From Rehmannia glutinosa (lineage: Eukaryota; Streptophyta; Magnoliopsida; Lamiales; Orobanchaceae), in contig CM071935.1 of NCBI GenBank assembly GCA_016081115.2, positions 23,664,653 to 23,728,652 of the forward strand: DNA of 64,000 bases, given 5' to 3'. The notes under the pieces were generated by a model. It was given only the letters and a program-made list of their open reading frames with translations, was not told the DNA's origin and did no database searches. Every line of letters begins with the position of its first letter. Position 1 is the stretch's first letter. Below, one piece after another: positions 1-12,889 of the stretch. Both the position numbers and the translations under genes were made by a program.

Positions 1-2541
1 GATGTATTATTAGTAGATGGGCTTAAGTTCAATTTGATAAGTGTAAGCCAACTTTGTGATTAAAATTATGAAGTTCTTTTTAATAAAGAAAAATGCCTTA
101 TTCTCAAAAATGGTGAAATTACTTGTGAAACTAGTAGAAAAGGCAATCTTTACAAAATTTGTACAAGTGATTTGGTTAGTCAAAATATTTATTGTCTTGT
201 CGCTAACAATGATTTAACTGGTTTATGGCATAGGCGACTTGGACATGTTGGATACAAAAATTTACAAACTATTTAAATAAAATTAACTTGTCAAAGGACT
301 ACCCAAATTGAATTTTGAAAACCTTGACTTATGTGAAACTTGTCAAAAGAACAATTTAGTTCAGAGTAGTTTTAAGCCCAAAAATAAAATTTCCACAACC
401 AAGCCTCTACGACTTCTTCATTTAGATTTGTATGGGGATATTGGCACGACTAGTCTAAGTGGAAAACATTACACTTTTGTTATAGTCGATGATTTTCTAG
501 ATATACTTGGACTATTTTTCATGCTAATAAATGTGATGCCACTAATGAGTTTGCTAATTTGTATAAACTTATATAGAATGAAAAGGAAGATACTATTAAG
601 TCTATAAGAAGTGATCGAGGAGGTGAATTTGATGGTGATTTTAGAATCTTATGTGAAACCAAGGGATATGCTCATAATTTTTGGCTCTGAGAACTCCTCC
701 ACAAAATGGTGTTGCCGAAAGAAAAAGTCGGACATTACAAGAAATGTGTCGGTCTATGCTCAATGAATTTTAACTTCCAAAATATTTTTGGGCCGAAGCT
801 GTAAACACCGCTTGATACGTCTTAAACCGGGTATATCTTCATCCCAAGTTAAATAAAACTCCATATGATCTTTGGAAAGGAAGAACACCAAATAATAATT
901 ATTTCAAAATATTTGGTTGCAAGTGTTTTATTTTGAACACCAAGGATCAATTGGAAAAACTTGATCCTAAGGCCGAAGAAGCAATTTTTATGGGGTATTG
1001 GACTAAGAGCAAGGCATATCGGGTTTATAATAAGCCTAGCATGGTGGTTGAAGAGTCTATTCACATCAAATCCAATGAAGCCTCAGGAGTTGAAATAATC
1101 CCAATGATGATAGTGATGAAGAAGATGAAGTTGGACAAATCCTTCCAAGTGACCAACCTTCCACCTCAAATGATCAACCTTTTATCTCAAATGATCAACC
1201 TTCTACCTCAAATGTTCAACAAGAGGACAAAGGTGATACTTTAGATCTTCCTGTTGCTCTAAAATTCAAAAGAGATCATCCAAAAGATCTTATAATTGGG
1301 TATCCACTTGACAAGGTAATGACTAGAAGAAAATTTACCGATAAAGCTCTAACATCTCAAAAGGAACCAAAGATGCAAAGGAAGCCATAGAACATGAAGA
1401 TTGGTTTCTAGAAATGCAAGAAGAGCTTAATCAATTTGAGAGAAATGATGTTTGGAAACTTGTGCCTTGTCCTCCATCACAAACTATCATTGGCACAACA
1501 TGGGTATTCTAGAACAAACTCGATGATCAAGGTAATATCGTCCAAAATAAAGCAAGGTTAATTGCTCAAGGTTATTGTCAAGAAGAAGGTATTGACTATG
1601 ATGAAACATTTGCACCCGTAGCACGTTTAGAAGCTATACGCATTTTACTTGCATACTCTTGTTTAAAAAAATTCAAACTTTACCAAATGGGTGTTAAATC
1701 CAGTTTTCCAAATAATTTTATTCAAGAAGAAGTCTATGTAATACAACCTCTGGGGTTTGGAAATTTTTGTAGACCAAATAATGTCTATAAACTCAAAAAG
1801 GTTTTATATGGTTTAAACAAGCACCTCGAGCTTAGTATGATAGACTTAGTTCATTTCTTTTATAAAATGGTTTTACAAGAGGTAAAGTTGATACTACTTT
1901 CTTTGTTTTCGAAAAAGGGCAAGATTGTCTATTAGTTCAAATTTATGTTGATGATATTATTTTTGGTGCTACCAATGAATGTCTTTGCAAGAAATTTTCC
2001 AAGTTGATGCAAGGTGAGTATGATGGGAGAACTCAATTTCTTCCTTGGACATCAAACAAAACAATGTCAAGAAGGTATTTATATATCTCAATCAAAATAC
2101 ACCAAATAACTTTTAAAGAATTAAGTTCAGAATTGAAGAAGGAAGAAACGTTTCAACTCCTATGGCAACAAATATCAAACTTGACAAGGATGAAAAAGGC
2201 GAGTCGGTTGATGAATCAAAGTATTGAGGTATGATTGGTAGTTTACTTACTTAACCACAATTTGACCTGACATTCGTCATGTCGTATGCCTATGTGTTAG
2301 ATTTCAAACCAATCCCAAAGAATCTCAGTTAAGTGTCATTAAAGAATTCTTTAGATATTTGGAAGACCTTATTTCTTAGGGTTTATTTTATCTAACGAAT
2401 GAAATTTTTTCTTTAAAAGGATATTGTGATTCGGATTATGCGGGTAATATTGATGATCGTGAAGGTACATCCAGATCAAGTCAATTTTTAGGAGATTACC
2501 TAGTATCTTGGTTTCAAAGAAACAAAATTGTGTATCTTTAT
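1..2541 (+). mobile_element. Ty1/copia element copia-1, piece 1: integrase to RNase H, degenerate
   Basis: Collinear with the coding part of copia-2 (37370-39880) and clearly the same family. Translation shows the pre-integrase zinc motif (LWHRRLGHVGYKN near 223-260), the integrase core (LHLDLYGDIG near 415; RSDRGGEFDG near 604; NGVAERK near 708), the integrase C-terminus (KIFGCKCFIL near 906), the reverse transcriptase start (QEEGIDYDETFAPVARLEA near 1580), the catalytic YVDD near 1945 and the beginning of RNase H (SDSDYAGNIDD near 2430). Frames change many times and stops are frequent, so no full protein is made. The element starts before the window and is cut at 2541 by a gypsy LTR. The order of domains (integrase before RT) is what defines copia. 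It is more decayed than copia-2, so it is probably older. Confidence 0.9.
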
Positions 2542-5132
2542 TGTGACGCCCACCCCTACTACTACTTATAAAAAATATATAAATAGCATAACACAACCAC
2601 AACTCTATTTAAAACGTGTATTTTTTTTTGCATTTCACAGTGTAAATTTAAAAACAGAAAACAATGGAATAAACATTGTACGCAACAATGAAGATCAGAC
2701 CACATCTGAAAACAAAAACGATAATATATACAAGTACATAACTCAAACCATCGTACTATTTACATATTTTAAAGTAGAGTTTCAAAAGTTATAAAAAGCA
2801 CGAGTTCCTACATATAACACCAGAAGCAAAACCAAAATGAATCCACAAACACGCCCGACAGGTCGTCATCCATATCCATGATCCTCAAAACCTGAAGAAG
2901 CTCCGACACTGCACAGTAAGCCAAAGACTTAGGCATTCTCATGCTCACCTGCAATGCATGAACTACATGAGCTAAAGCTCAGCAAGTAAAAATCATGCAT
3001 GTCAAAAGAATAGCAATGATTTTCCAACATGTAATGCTAAAAAAATGTAAGTTCATGAATCGAAATATTTTTCTCAAATAATTTTCTTTCCTTTGGGCCC
3101 CTGATCCAACTACAATGCACCGAAAAAGAGCTCTGCACACATTAATAATTAAATGGCCAATAATATCGTTATGATGTTACGTGTGGTCCATCCTCCTGCG
3201 GCCCAACCAAGGGTCCCCTACTTGCATCTCATGTGTCCGCCAAGAAGTATCCCATGAACCCCATAGAGTCATAACATAGGTACCCACAAATGCTCTATCC
3301 TCCTGTGACTCCCATCTAGCTCTGTGTTTACCAGGAAGTACCCCACTTGCTATACCTAAATATATATGATAAGCACGCCCAGTGTGCCCCGATGCACTAG
3401 CAGTGGTCAACAAACATCTATTTTCTTCCAGAAAATATTTTCGTGCATGCAAACATCCTCTTGTAATATGCATGCACATGCAAATGTTGTGAATGACATG
3501 TTCAATGGCTCATCAATCACCACATTGCATCATCATTCCAGCCAATATGCATCACATAATAACCATATATAATACGAATAGCTCAGATAATATATTTTCA
3601 TGCATCGCAGTTGCAAATAGATTTTTACTTATCTTGTCTCATAGTCCTTACTTACTAGTTCGTTAGCTGTAACTCCAGACCTTAGGTGTTAAAAATCTGT
3701 AATAATATAAGATATTAAATCCCTACTATTTAATCAATAATTTTTGTATAACAAACTTCTGAAAAGACCAAGAATTCTAAATTTAAGTAGTTATTAATTA
3801 AACTTGAATTTTATAATTGAAATCTAATCAAACCTACTGATCACCTAATTTTCCATTGTGAAAGTATTCTAACCTTACTTAGTGTGTATGATAACCTTTG
3901 TATTACGTCTTTGAAAATCATAACATAACTCTAACCACAATTAAAAGCGTGTCTGAATTCTAATGTCTTGTTGTTATTATCACAAGTATAATTAAACTAT
4001 TTTATGTATTTGTATATGTATTTTATTTCATTTTATTCCACACTTTGCATTTAGGATCAGGGGCTAAGGATAATTTTAAAAAATTGAGACTCTGAAGCTT
4101 TTCCATTTCACAAGCTCTCTACAAAAATCTGACTACTTAATTTTGAACGACAATGAAAGGGTCTTAAATTCACTAAGCTAACAAGATAATTGTAATTATA
4201 TAGTAATTACACCATTAACTCTACGAACAAAATATAACCACTGTCCTAGGTTTCCAAGCCATGAAATGATAATTGAGTGGTTTCCAAGCCATGAAATGAT
4301 AATTGAGAAGATAATTGTAATTAGTTTCACCATTAACTCTACCAACAAAATAACCACTGTCCTAGGTTTCCAAGCCATGAAATGATAATTGAGAAATTCT
4401 TATATAAATACCTTCACTAGGGATATTCATTGAATTATTCACCGAGGACTTGAGTTGGACGAAACCCTATGTTTCTGTATTTTCTTTGCTCGTCGTGAGT
4501 TTAAGTTGAATTGATATAGATATATACTAATTCTTTGTTTAGATGATTCCTCATTTGCAAGAAGGCGGTGATCGATATCCACCGACACTTACATTCTATA
4601 AGACCGCCCATAATTGTTATACAATTAATATGTGTTAATAATCTGATCCACTAACAGACATGCATGCATGTAACCCGTAGGTGTACCACACTTAAATATA
4701 TAGTGTAGCTATATACGTGTCGTGGGTATTCAATATATACTTAATATGTGTGTGTCATATTATAACATAGATATACACAGGTTACAAGAATTATATGAAT
4801 AGTGTATAGTTTTCTTTTAGTATTTACTCATCTAGTCCTATATTATTCAATAGCTATAATAAATTTCTTTTTCTTATATTTCCATTTATTACTGTATAAT
4901 TAATACTAATTTACTCAAATATTATATTCCACCTGGATAAACACATTAAATCTTTTTTTTTTCAACTACCTCAATTAGTAATCCGGCAACTAACACTAGG
5001 TAAGTTTGAAAATCAAAGAACTAGTCACACCGTATAAAATAATAAGATTATGCAAATAGCACATAAATCACATGTAATGCATGAATTATAATGGTCAACT
5101 GAGTAGTAACATGATGGGGTATTAATATTACA
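2542..5132 (-). repeat. Long LTR (about 2.6 kb) of truncated gypsy-2
   Basis: Begins TGTGACGCCCACCC and ends ATTAATATTACA, the expected TG...CA termini, and is followed at 5133 by a C/T-rich tract that is a polypurine tract on the minus strand, then by gypsy integrase code on the minus strand. That makes this the 3' LTR of a minus-strand gypsy element. No second LTR is present. Inside it, 4206-4393 has an imperfect direct duplication (the motif CCAAGCCATGAAATGATAAT occurs three times). No convincing gene; the 100-codon open frame at 3177-3479 has no recognisable domain and is probably chance. Confidence 0.75.
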
Positions 5133-5935
5133 TCCTCCCCTCCTTATAAAAATTTCGTCCCCGAATTTTACTTACCGAAATAAGTTAGGATACTTAGCTC
5201 TCATATCGTCTTCTCTTTCCCATTTAGCTTCTTCTATAGATTGATTCCTCCAAAGTACTTTAACTAATGGGATTTCCTTATTTCTTAACTTCTTTACTTC
5301 TCGTAACAAAATCTCCACAGGTACTTCTTCGTAGCTCAAATATGCTTTTAACACTATGGGCTTATTTTTCAAAATATGAGATGGGTTTGCAACACATTTC
5401 TTCAGCATGGATACATAAAAGACATTGTGCACTTGAGCCATTGATACGGGCAAGTCGAGTCTATAGGCAACATCACCGATTCTTTCAGTAATATGAAACG
5501 GACAAATGTATCTAGGACTGAGTTTTTCTTTTCTTCCAAATCGCATTACTCCTTTCAGCGGTGCTACCTTAAGAAATACTTGATCTCCTATAGAAAATTA
5601 TAACATTCTTCTTCTTTGATCCGAGTAACTTTTCTGCCGGCTCTGAGCAGTTTTCATTCTCTGTCTAATTTTCACCACAGCCTCTGTCATTTCTCGAATC
5701 ATGTCTGGACCTATAAACTTCCTTTCGCCAACCTCGTCCCAATAGACCGACGATCTGCACCTTTGACTGTGCAATGCATCATAGGGAGCCATCCCGATTG
5801 TTGCTTGATAGCTGTTATTGTATGAGAATTCTATCAACGGTAGATATTTACTCCATTTTCCTTGAAAATCTAGAACACAAGCTCTAAGCATATCTTCTAA
5901 AGTTTGTATCATTCGTTCTGATTGTCTGTCGGTTT
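5133..5935 (-). pseudogene. Gypsy-2 integrase C-terminal remnant with chromodomain-like tail
   Basis: On the minus strand two open stretches (5598-5912 and 5172-5546) match the end of a chromovirus-type Ty3/gypsy integrase: FSYNNSYQATIGMAPYDAL, then YWDEVGERK, then the GPFHITERIGDVAYRLDLP region, then a chromodomain-like end (KVLWRN...EAKWEREDDMRAKYPNLF). It is the same lineage as the larger gypsy-1 pol at 7711-10600. A frameshift or stop near 5550-5600 separates the two halves. Everything upstream (gag, protease, RT, RNase H, 5' LTR) is missing; at about 5933-5940 the sequence passes directly into copia-1. About 110 bp of copia-1 is also missing at this point, so the truncation was probably one deletion that removed both. 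Confidence 0.85.
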
Positions 5936-6512
5936 TCCATTTTCTGTGACAATACTTCCATTATAAATATTTCTCAAAATCCGGTTAATCACAATCGAAC
6001 CAAACATATTGAGATTCGACAATATTTTCTAAGGAATTATGTTTCTAAACAAAAAATTGAGACGTGCTTTGTTCCGTCTCAAGATTAACTCGTAGATATT
6101 TTTATAAAACCATTAGCCGCCGAGTCTTTTACTTCAACTCGAGCTCGTTTAGGCATAATGCATATTGTATAAGGTCTATGTTTGCATTTTATGTATTTTT
6201 AAAACTTAGGGGTGAAAAATCACATTTTTCAACTTGAAATTCGGACAGAGGATTGCATAGCACACAGGGACAGGTCGCCCTGTTCAAGCAATAGTCGACC
6301 CTTTGGAGCGACCGGTCACCCTGCATGCTGAGATTGTGTTTTAAACCGTCTGTCCTTCCTTTTGTTTTATTTTCTAACTTTCACATCCATTCATCCAATT
6401 CACACACATATCACTCAAAATGATATTTTCTTGATTTTGTTACTACTTTGGGCTTCTTAAATGTATATCTCATCCATATTATTCATATTCCATAATTATT
6501 GATAAGTTTTAG
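5936..6512 (+). mobile_element. Copia-1 piece 2: end of RNase H and start of 3' untranslated region
   Basis: Matches copia-2 at 39998-40560: the end of RNase H (motif around NRTKHIEI, with ...TFSKPL-like end) and then the non-coding region with the AGGGGYGAAAAATC block. A short cluster of GACCGGTC-like motifs at 6265-6325 is also shared with copia-2. Cut at 6512 by the left LTR of gypsy-1. Confidence 0.85.
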
Positions 6513-7708
6513 TATAACATCCCAGTTTTTGAAATGTGATTTTTAGCGTTACTAAAATATAAAAACTACATTTTATTATATTACTATATTTTTTTTTCTT
6601 TAAAAAAACATGTATCTACTACAGCGTAAGCATAAATTAATAATGGAAAATGCAACATTTATGGTTTCAGAAAAAAATTAATAACTAAAGTTATTAATAG
6701 GAAATAATGATAATGTAAACGAGTTTTCTCCGTAAGATGCAAATACTAATAAGTAGAAAAAGTTTCATTGGCTTCCCCTTCATCGGCTCCGCACCAATCC
6801 CGATAATCTGAAAAAGATTAGTAATAGGGGAATGAGTAACACATACTCAGTAGGGATCCTAACTGTTTAAATTAAATATAGACTAGCATAAATGAACAAA
6901 TTCAAGAACATATACATTGCCATCACATATACTTTGCCATTGGCCGAAGCCATACTTTGCCATTGACCGAAGCCTATTTTGCCATTTGACCGAAGTCATA
7001 CTTTTCCATTGGCCGAAGCCATACTTTGCCATTGGCCGAAGCCTACTTTTCCATTTGACCAAAGTCATACATTACCATTGGCCGAAGCATACTTTGCCAT
7101 TGGCCGAAGCCACAAATAAATAAATACAGATTCTTCACATCAAGTTCAAGAATTTTGAATCACATTGTCAACTATAAAATTCATAAAATTATACATGACA
7201 TGTTTAATAAAAACAATTAAACTTTGCACTTAAAAAGTGTAAAGAAAATCCCTACCTCAATCGTAGTTGATAGTTGTACGAAGCTTGGAGTAAGAAAACC
7301 TAAACGTCTAGTTGTTCGTCACTGAATACTGCGTTCGGGTTAGGATGAGAGGATGCACAAGATTTTCGTTCTCTCGATTCCTTCTCTCGGTTGTGTGCGG
7401 AGGAATAAGAATAGGGTAGTCAGTTTTTTTTTGTTGTTTCCTCCTCTTCTAATAGATAAGGGACGTGTGATATAAGGAGTATGAGATTGCTAGTAGAGGG
7501 TTTAGGGAAAAGCAGAGATTTTGGGGATTTATGTTTATCCATCTAGTTGCCCCCCCTTTTTCTTAGTTTTAAAAAAAGTAAAAATATAACAAAATTATCT
7601 TAACTAATAATATCTTTATTATTATTGTTATTAGGAAAAAAATGGTAAAGTAGTTAATAACAGAAAATAATAAAAAAATAAATAAATTAATATATATCGG
7701 GTACTACA
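6513..7708 (-). repeat. Gypsy-1 3' LTR
   Basis: Starts TATAACATCCCAG (a mutated TGTAACGCCCCAG as in the other LTR) and ends GGTACTACA beside the polypurine tract. Aligns along its whole length with 13246-14473, including a 22-bp tandem array near 6925-7112. Confidence 0.9.
6925..7112. repeat. 22-bp tandem array inside gypsy-1 3' LTR
   Basis: About eight imperfect copies of a unit such as TTTGCCATTGGCCGAAGCCA, with GACCGAAG variants. The same array, with different copies mutated, is at 13700-13886 in the other LTR. Confidence 0.9.
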
Positions 7709-8960
7709 TCCTCCCCCTCTTACAAAGAATTTCGTCCTCGAATTTTGGTTTACCTCGTTGCTCGAATAACTCTGGATATTTGGCTCGAACTTCTGCTTCC
7801 CGCTCCCAAGTTGCTTCTTCTTGGCCGTGTCTTCTCCACTGAACTTTGATTAGGGTGACATCTCTATTTCTCAGCTTATGCACTTTTTTGTTAAGGATGG
7901 CTATCGACTTTTCTTCATAAGTCATGCGTCGGTTAACATCCAATACTTCATGATTGATTACGTGATTCGGGTCGTGGATGTACTTCCTCAATATAGATAC
8001 ATGAAACACATTGTGTACGGCTACTAGTTCTGGTGGTACCGCCAACCGATAGGCTACGTCTCCCACTCGTTCTAATATGTCGAAGGGTCCAATGAATCTC
8101 GGAGCGAGTTTTCCCCTCTTGCCAAACCTCACAACTCCTTTAGTTGGCGCAACTTTTAGAAAAACTTTGTCTCCTACTTCAAATTGCAAATCCTTCTTTC
8201 TCTGATCATCATAGGATTTTTGTCGGTCTTGAGCTATTTTTATACGATTTCTAACTTTTTCGATAATCTCGACTGTTTGCTCTACTAGTTTAGGACCCAA
8301 TACCTTCTTTTCACCGACTTCATCCCAATAAATAGGAGATCTGCACTTTCTGCCATATAAAGCTTCATACGGAGCCATCCCGATAGTTGCTTGATAGCTG
8401 TTATTATAAGAAAATTCTAATAGTGGCAAGTATTTTTTCCAATTGTCATCGAAATCCAAAACACATCCTCTCAGCAAGTCCTCAAGAATCTGGATCGTTC
8501 TTTCAGACTACCCGTCTGTTTGGGGGTGAAAAGCTATACTGAATTTGAGTTTCGCCCCCATCGCTTCTTGTAGACTACCCCAAAATTTCAATGTAAATCT
8601 AGGATCCCTATCTGAGACTATAGATACGGGTACACCATGTAATCATACGATTTCTCGGATATAAAGTTGAGCCATGTGTTCCATGTTGTATGTCATCTTG
8701 ATCGGTAAGAAATGTGCTGATTTAGTCAAACGATCCACTACGACCCATATAGCTTGGTTTCCTCGCCTTGACCTCGGAAGCCCGACTACGAAGTCCATAT
8801 TCACATGTTCCCATTTCCATTCGGGAATCTGAAGTGGTTTAAGTAAACTAGAAGGTTGTTGGTGTTCGTCTTTTACTTTCTGACATGTCAAACATTTTTC
8901 TACGAATTATCCAATGCTCCTTTTCATGTTTCTCTACCAGAAAATCTCCTTGAGATCACG
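7704..8960 (-). pseudogene. Gypsy-1 integrase with chromodomain-like C-terminus
   Basis: Integrase of a Ty3/gypsy chromovirus, which joins element cDNA to the host genome. Read from high to low coordinates: zinc finger pair (EEAHCTPYTAHPGG near 9000 and CLTCQKVK near 8886), core first acid in VNMDFVVGLP near 8800, second acid in SDRDPRF near 8610, the SERTIQILE region near 8485, then the long open 257-codon stretch 7704-8477 with FSYNNSYQATIGMAPYEAL, and a chromodomain-like end (VQWRRHGQEEATWERE...YPELF). In-frame stops lie near 8908, 8642 and 8508 (the last two look like CGA and CAG/CAA codons turned into stops). Known family; inactive as it stands. Confidence 0.9.
7709..7721 (-). promoter_or_regulatory. 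Polypurine tract of gypsy-1
   Basis: TCCTCCCCCTCTT on the plus strand, i.e. AAGAGGGGGAGGA on the element's strand, directly next to the 3' LTR. This is where plus-strand cDNA synthesis is primed in LTR elements. Confidence 0.85.
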
Positions 8961-10788
8961 ATTCATTTTAGTCCCTCCTGGGTGTGCGGTATAAGGTGTG
9001 CAATGTGCCTCTTCTAAAATCCGCTTTCTTATTTCCCCATCTTTAGGCACGCACAGTCTTCCCTCATATACCAATTGCACACCGTCACCAGTATATGCGA
9101 ACCCTTTAATTTCTCCCATCGACACCTTCTTCCTCATTTTGCATAGAAACTTATCGTTAGCTTGTGCTTCTTTGATGCTACTATGCAGCATCGGTTGCAC
9201 TACCAAAGCTGCTAGTACCGCCTCGGTTTTAGCAGGTGGAGTCACAATCTCAATTCTCATTTTGGAAAATTCCTCAATAAGGTTCTCCTGTGTCGCGAGT
9301 AAGCTTGCAACTGCCCATCTGGGCATACGGCTTAGTGCATCCGCTACTACATTTGCTTTACTGGGGTGGTAATGGATTGTAGAATCGTAGTCTTTCACGA
9401 GTTCCAACCATCTTCTCTGCCTCATGTTCAACTCTTTTTGTGTGAAAAAATATTTCCAACTCTTGTGATCAGTATAAATTTCACACTTCCCCCCGTATAG
9501 ATAGTGACGCCATATCTTTAGATCATGCATGACTGCTGCCAACTCTAAATTGTGTGTAGGGTAATTGAGTTCATGTTGTTTCAACTGCCTTGAGGCATAA
9601 GCAACCCCTTTACCATTCTGCATCAAAACGCACCCCAACCCGTGTTTCGACGGGTCACTGTAGATTATAAAGCTTTCAAAGTGTTCGGTATTGCTAGAAT
9701 CGGCGCCAAAACCGCACCTTTCGCTTTTAGTTCTTGGAAACTCGTTCGCACTTCTCGGTCCACATGAACTTTTCATCTTACCTTGTAAGTTGGGTCATCG
9801 GGCTGCTATTTTTGAAAATCCCTCGATGAATCTCGTGTAATATCCAGCAAGACCCAAGAAACTACGCACCTCATTTGCATTTATAGGAGACGACCATTTC
9901 TCAACGGCTTTAACTTTTGCAGGGTCGACTTCGATACCCTTCGTTGTGACTATGTGGCCAAGAAAGACCACTCGATCTAGCCAAAACTCGCACTTCTTGA
10001 ATTTGGCGAATAACTTCTCCTTGCGGAGAGTCTCTAACACTATGCTGAGGTGTTTCTCGTGTTGCTCTCCGTCCTTTGAGTACACCAAAATATCATCTAT
10101 GAACCCAATTATGAATTTGTCCAGGAATGGGTGAAAAACTCGATTCATCAAATCCATAAATACTGCTGGAGCGTTACTAAGCCCAAAAGGCATCATTGTG
10201 AACTCAAGTGCCCATATCGTGTCCTAAAAACTGTCTTGGGTATATCTCCTTCTTTAACCTTCAACTGATGGTACCCAGACCTCAGATTAATCTTAGAAAA
10301 GACGCTTGCCCCATTCAGTTGATAAAAAAAGATCCTCAATTCTCGGTAAGGGATACTTGTTCTTGATAGTAAGTTTGTTCAACTCTCTGTAGTCAATGCA
10401 CATCCTCATGCTCCCATCTTTTTTCTTCACAAAAAGGACAGGTGCTCCCCAAGGCGACACACTGGGTTTTTATGAAACTGATATCCAAGAGTTCTTGAAA
10501 CTGAACCTTTAACTCTTGAAGTTCCTTGGGGGCCATTCTATATGGTGCTTTTGATACAGGAGTGGCTCCCGGAATTAGATCAATCGTAAACTCCACTTAC
10601 CGATATAGAGGTATTCCAGGCAAATCCTCTGGGAATACGTCAGCATACTCTCGTACAATTGGAACTTCCATGATTGTTTTCTCGGCAACCCGAGTGGCCA
10701 TCACATTAACCAAAAATCCCTGACATTTTCCTTTCTTTAGCATCTTAACCGTCTTCATTGCCGATATAATTCGAGGCATTCCACTCAC
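8934..10788 (-). pseudogene. Gypsy-1 reverse transcriptase and RNase H
   Basis: Copies element RNA into DNA in the virus-like particle. The RT begins with the fingers motif YRMAPKELQELK near 10545, carries MPFGLSNAPAVFMDLMNRVF near 10190, and keeps the catalytic FIDD box (GFIDDILVYSK) near 10090-10105. RNase H follows (FIIYSDPSKHGLGCVLMQ near 9660; EIYTDHKSWKYFF near 9475). The frame is broken near 10596, between 10197 and 10390, and near 9790, where a small frameshift separates RT from RNase H. The catalytic aspartates of RT are still present, unlike in the pararetrovirus RT further along. Confidence 0.9.
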
Positions 10789-10828
10789 TCTTGCTCCGAA
10801 AAATATAAATCTATCTCCCTTTGATGGT

Positions 10829-12176
10829 TCAAGAATTATTTCTCTTTCGTGACATTTGATGGGCCTTACACTTATTCAACCAGTCCATTCCTAGTATGAT
10901 ATCAAAATCCCTCATTCTAATCACATGCAATAAATTCTTCCCATCAAAATACAATGCCACATAGTTAGTTACTAGATCAGTACTTATTATTTTTCCCGAA
11001 GGAAGGCTTATTTCTAGTGTATCACTAATTGTGCAACTCTCAAGACACGTTTTAGCATGAAAATCAGCGGATATGAAAGAATGTGTAGCACCAATATCAA
11101 ATAACACTAAAATAGGTATATTAGAAACATGTATCATACCTGTCAGTGTTCCCGGATTCTCTTGGACTTCCTGTTTTGTCATAGCAAAAACACGCGCCTG
11201 ACCCGTTGGTGCCTTTCCCTTTTTGTCTGGAAACATGGTGCAATAATCTGCGTGATGGCCAGGTTGGTGGCAATGGAAACATTTTCCTTGTCCCATTAAG
11301 CATTCCCTATAATGATTCCTCCCACAGGTTGGGACGGAGTTGGCTTCACCCTTCACAATACAAATCGAATTGCATTGCCCCGTCCCGACGACTTTTACTC
11401 GCTACCATCGCCATTCCCCCTCGACTCGGACCATTCCATTTCCTTTTTCCTGGAACATTGTCTGTCTTCTGGGCAGGATAGTCCAATTTCAAGCACGAAG
11501 CCACTTCCTGAGCTCGCGAAAGCAATTCAACATAAGTCGTCGTTCCCAAACCAGCTAACACACAACCTATCTCTGGGCGGAGACCACTCCGGAACCTCCT
11601 TTCTCTCTTCTCATCCATGTCTACCAAGTGAGTGGCAAACCTTGCCAATTGATTAAATTTTCGTTCATACTCGATGGCGGTCATGTTGCCCTGCTTCAAT
11701 TCTAGCAATTCTGTCTCCTTTCGATCTCTATATGACTGTGGAAAGTAATGTTAAATGACCTCATGTTTAAAGTCAGTCCATGTCATGTCACAAAGCTGCC
11801 CCTCTGTCCTTGAGTGAGAGAAAGCCTCCCACCAGTGGTCTGCATCATCGGTGAACTGAAAGGTGACACACGAGATTCATTGTGCATCAGTGCTAGGGAT
11901 ACGAGCAAATATTATTTCCATTGCTCGTAACCATTCCTCAACTGCAAATGGTCTGTCGCGTCCATTAAAGGTTTGTGGTCTGAACCTCCGAAATTGTTCC
12001 AAGATGTGTGCCTCCTCATTTCCACCAGCTGGGTGGCCTGGTGCAGGTGGTACAACGTTCTGCTGGGGTAACCCTCGTAGTAAGGTAATGAGATTATTCA
12101 GCAGATCGTTGTCGGCGTCCCCTTGGCCCTGACTTGAATTAAGTGACGCATTTGATCCATCCCTTCGTGGAGCCAT
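10829..12176 (-). pseudogene. Gypsy-1 gag and aspartic protease
   Basis: The start at 12176 (MAPRRDGSNASLNSSQG) opens a Gag with a retrotrans_gag-type domain (EEWLRAMEIIFARIP near 11880-11940, then LELKQGNMTAIEYERKFNQL near 11660), followed by a CCHC zinc knuckle CFHCHQPGHHADYC near 11237-11280 that binds element RNA. The protease active-site region reads VLFDIGATHSFIS near 11080-11110; plant relatives have DSGA or DTGA there, so the middle residue has changed to Ile. Frame breaks near 11750-11870 and near 11350 split the gene in three. Confidence 0.87.
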
Positions 12177-12457
12177 GATCTATAATACAATAGATTGTTT
12201 AGTTTTTTTTTAACTCGTACCAGAAGTAAGTATAACATCTATCCAACACATAAACACCACAAGACAAGGTAATTAAATAAAAAATATAATTCCACTATTT
12301 CAATAGAAATTTCCTACAAGAGGGTACAATGCAAAATAAAATAAAATAAAAGATCATACTGAATCCTATTAATCCAGAAAAATGAAATAACTCTTACTGA
12401 AATAAAGAAAAACAAAATTCAAAACAAAATCTAGCTAAGACTAGAAAAACTAGTCAT

Positions 12458-12889
12458 CTAACTGGATCCCTCAGATGAGAATAATCCATCTAAGTCTTCC
12501 TCTAGTTCAGCCAAAGAATCGTCATCTGAATCAACATATATTACGTTAGGCAAGACGGGTGGCCCACGCCTAAGTAGTTCGACTATAAATCTCTCGGTAT
12601 CCAAGGTGGTATGGGGCGGCACAGAACTGTAGTCCGTCATGTCGTCACGTACATTTCTTGCGAGGTCACTCCATTCTCTGGGTAGGGTACTGATTAGCTT
12701 ATCATTTGCTTCATCCCAGGTGATTATTTCTTCAAGATGTTTTATCTCCAGCCACATTTCTCTCATTGTTTCAATATGCTCATCGACCGTGGCCCCTAGC
12801 TTTCTATCATAATTTAAAAACCTATATACCCTCCACTGAAAAATTCGATCTCCCATTCTCTTCCTAGATGTTTTTATCTCACGCACCAT
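12458..12889 (-). CDS. Extra 143-codon frame in gypsy-1 leader, copia Gag (UBN2)-like
   Basis: Open from MVREIKTSRKRMGDR to FSSEGSS, between the primer site (13231) and the gag start (12176), on the element's strand. The middle (GATVDEHIETMREMWLEIKH, then WDEANDKLISTLPREWSDL) resembles the UBN2 family of Gag domains that is usual in Ty1/copia elements, not gypsy ones. The C-terminus is acidic. It has no stop although the gag and pol next to it are broken. It could be a captured Gag fragment, an accessory frame normal for this lineage, or simply translated leader. The similarity is judged by eye. Confidence 0.5.
   Translation of the reverse strand: MVREIKTSRKRMGDRIFQWRVYRFLNYDRKLGATVDEHIETMREMWLEIKHLEEIITWDEANDKLISTLPREWSDLARNVRDDMTDYSSVPPHTTLDTERFIVELLRRGPPVLPNVIYVDSDDDSLAELEEDLDGLFSSEGSS

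Noticed and set aside
6917..7123. Frame with HWPKPYFAI repeats
   Set aside because: Translation of the 22-bp LTR array.
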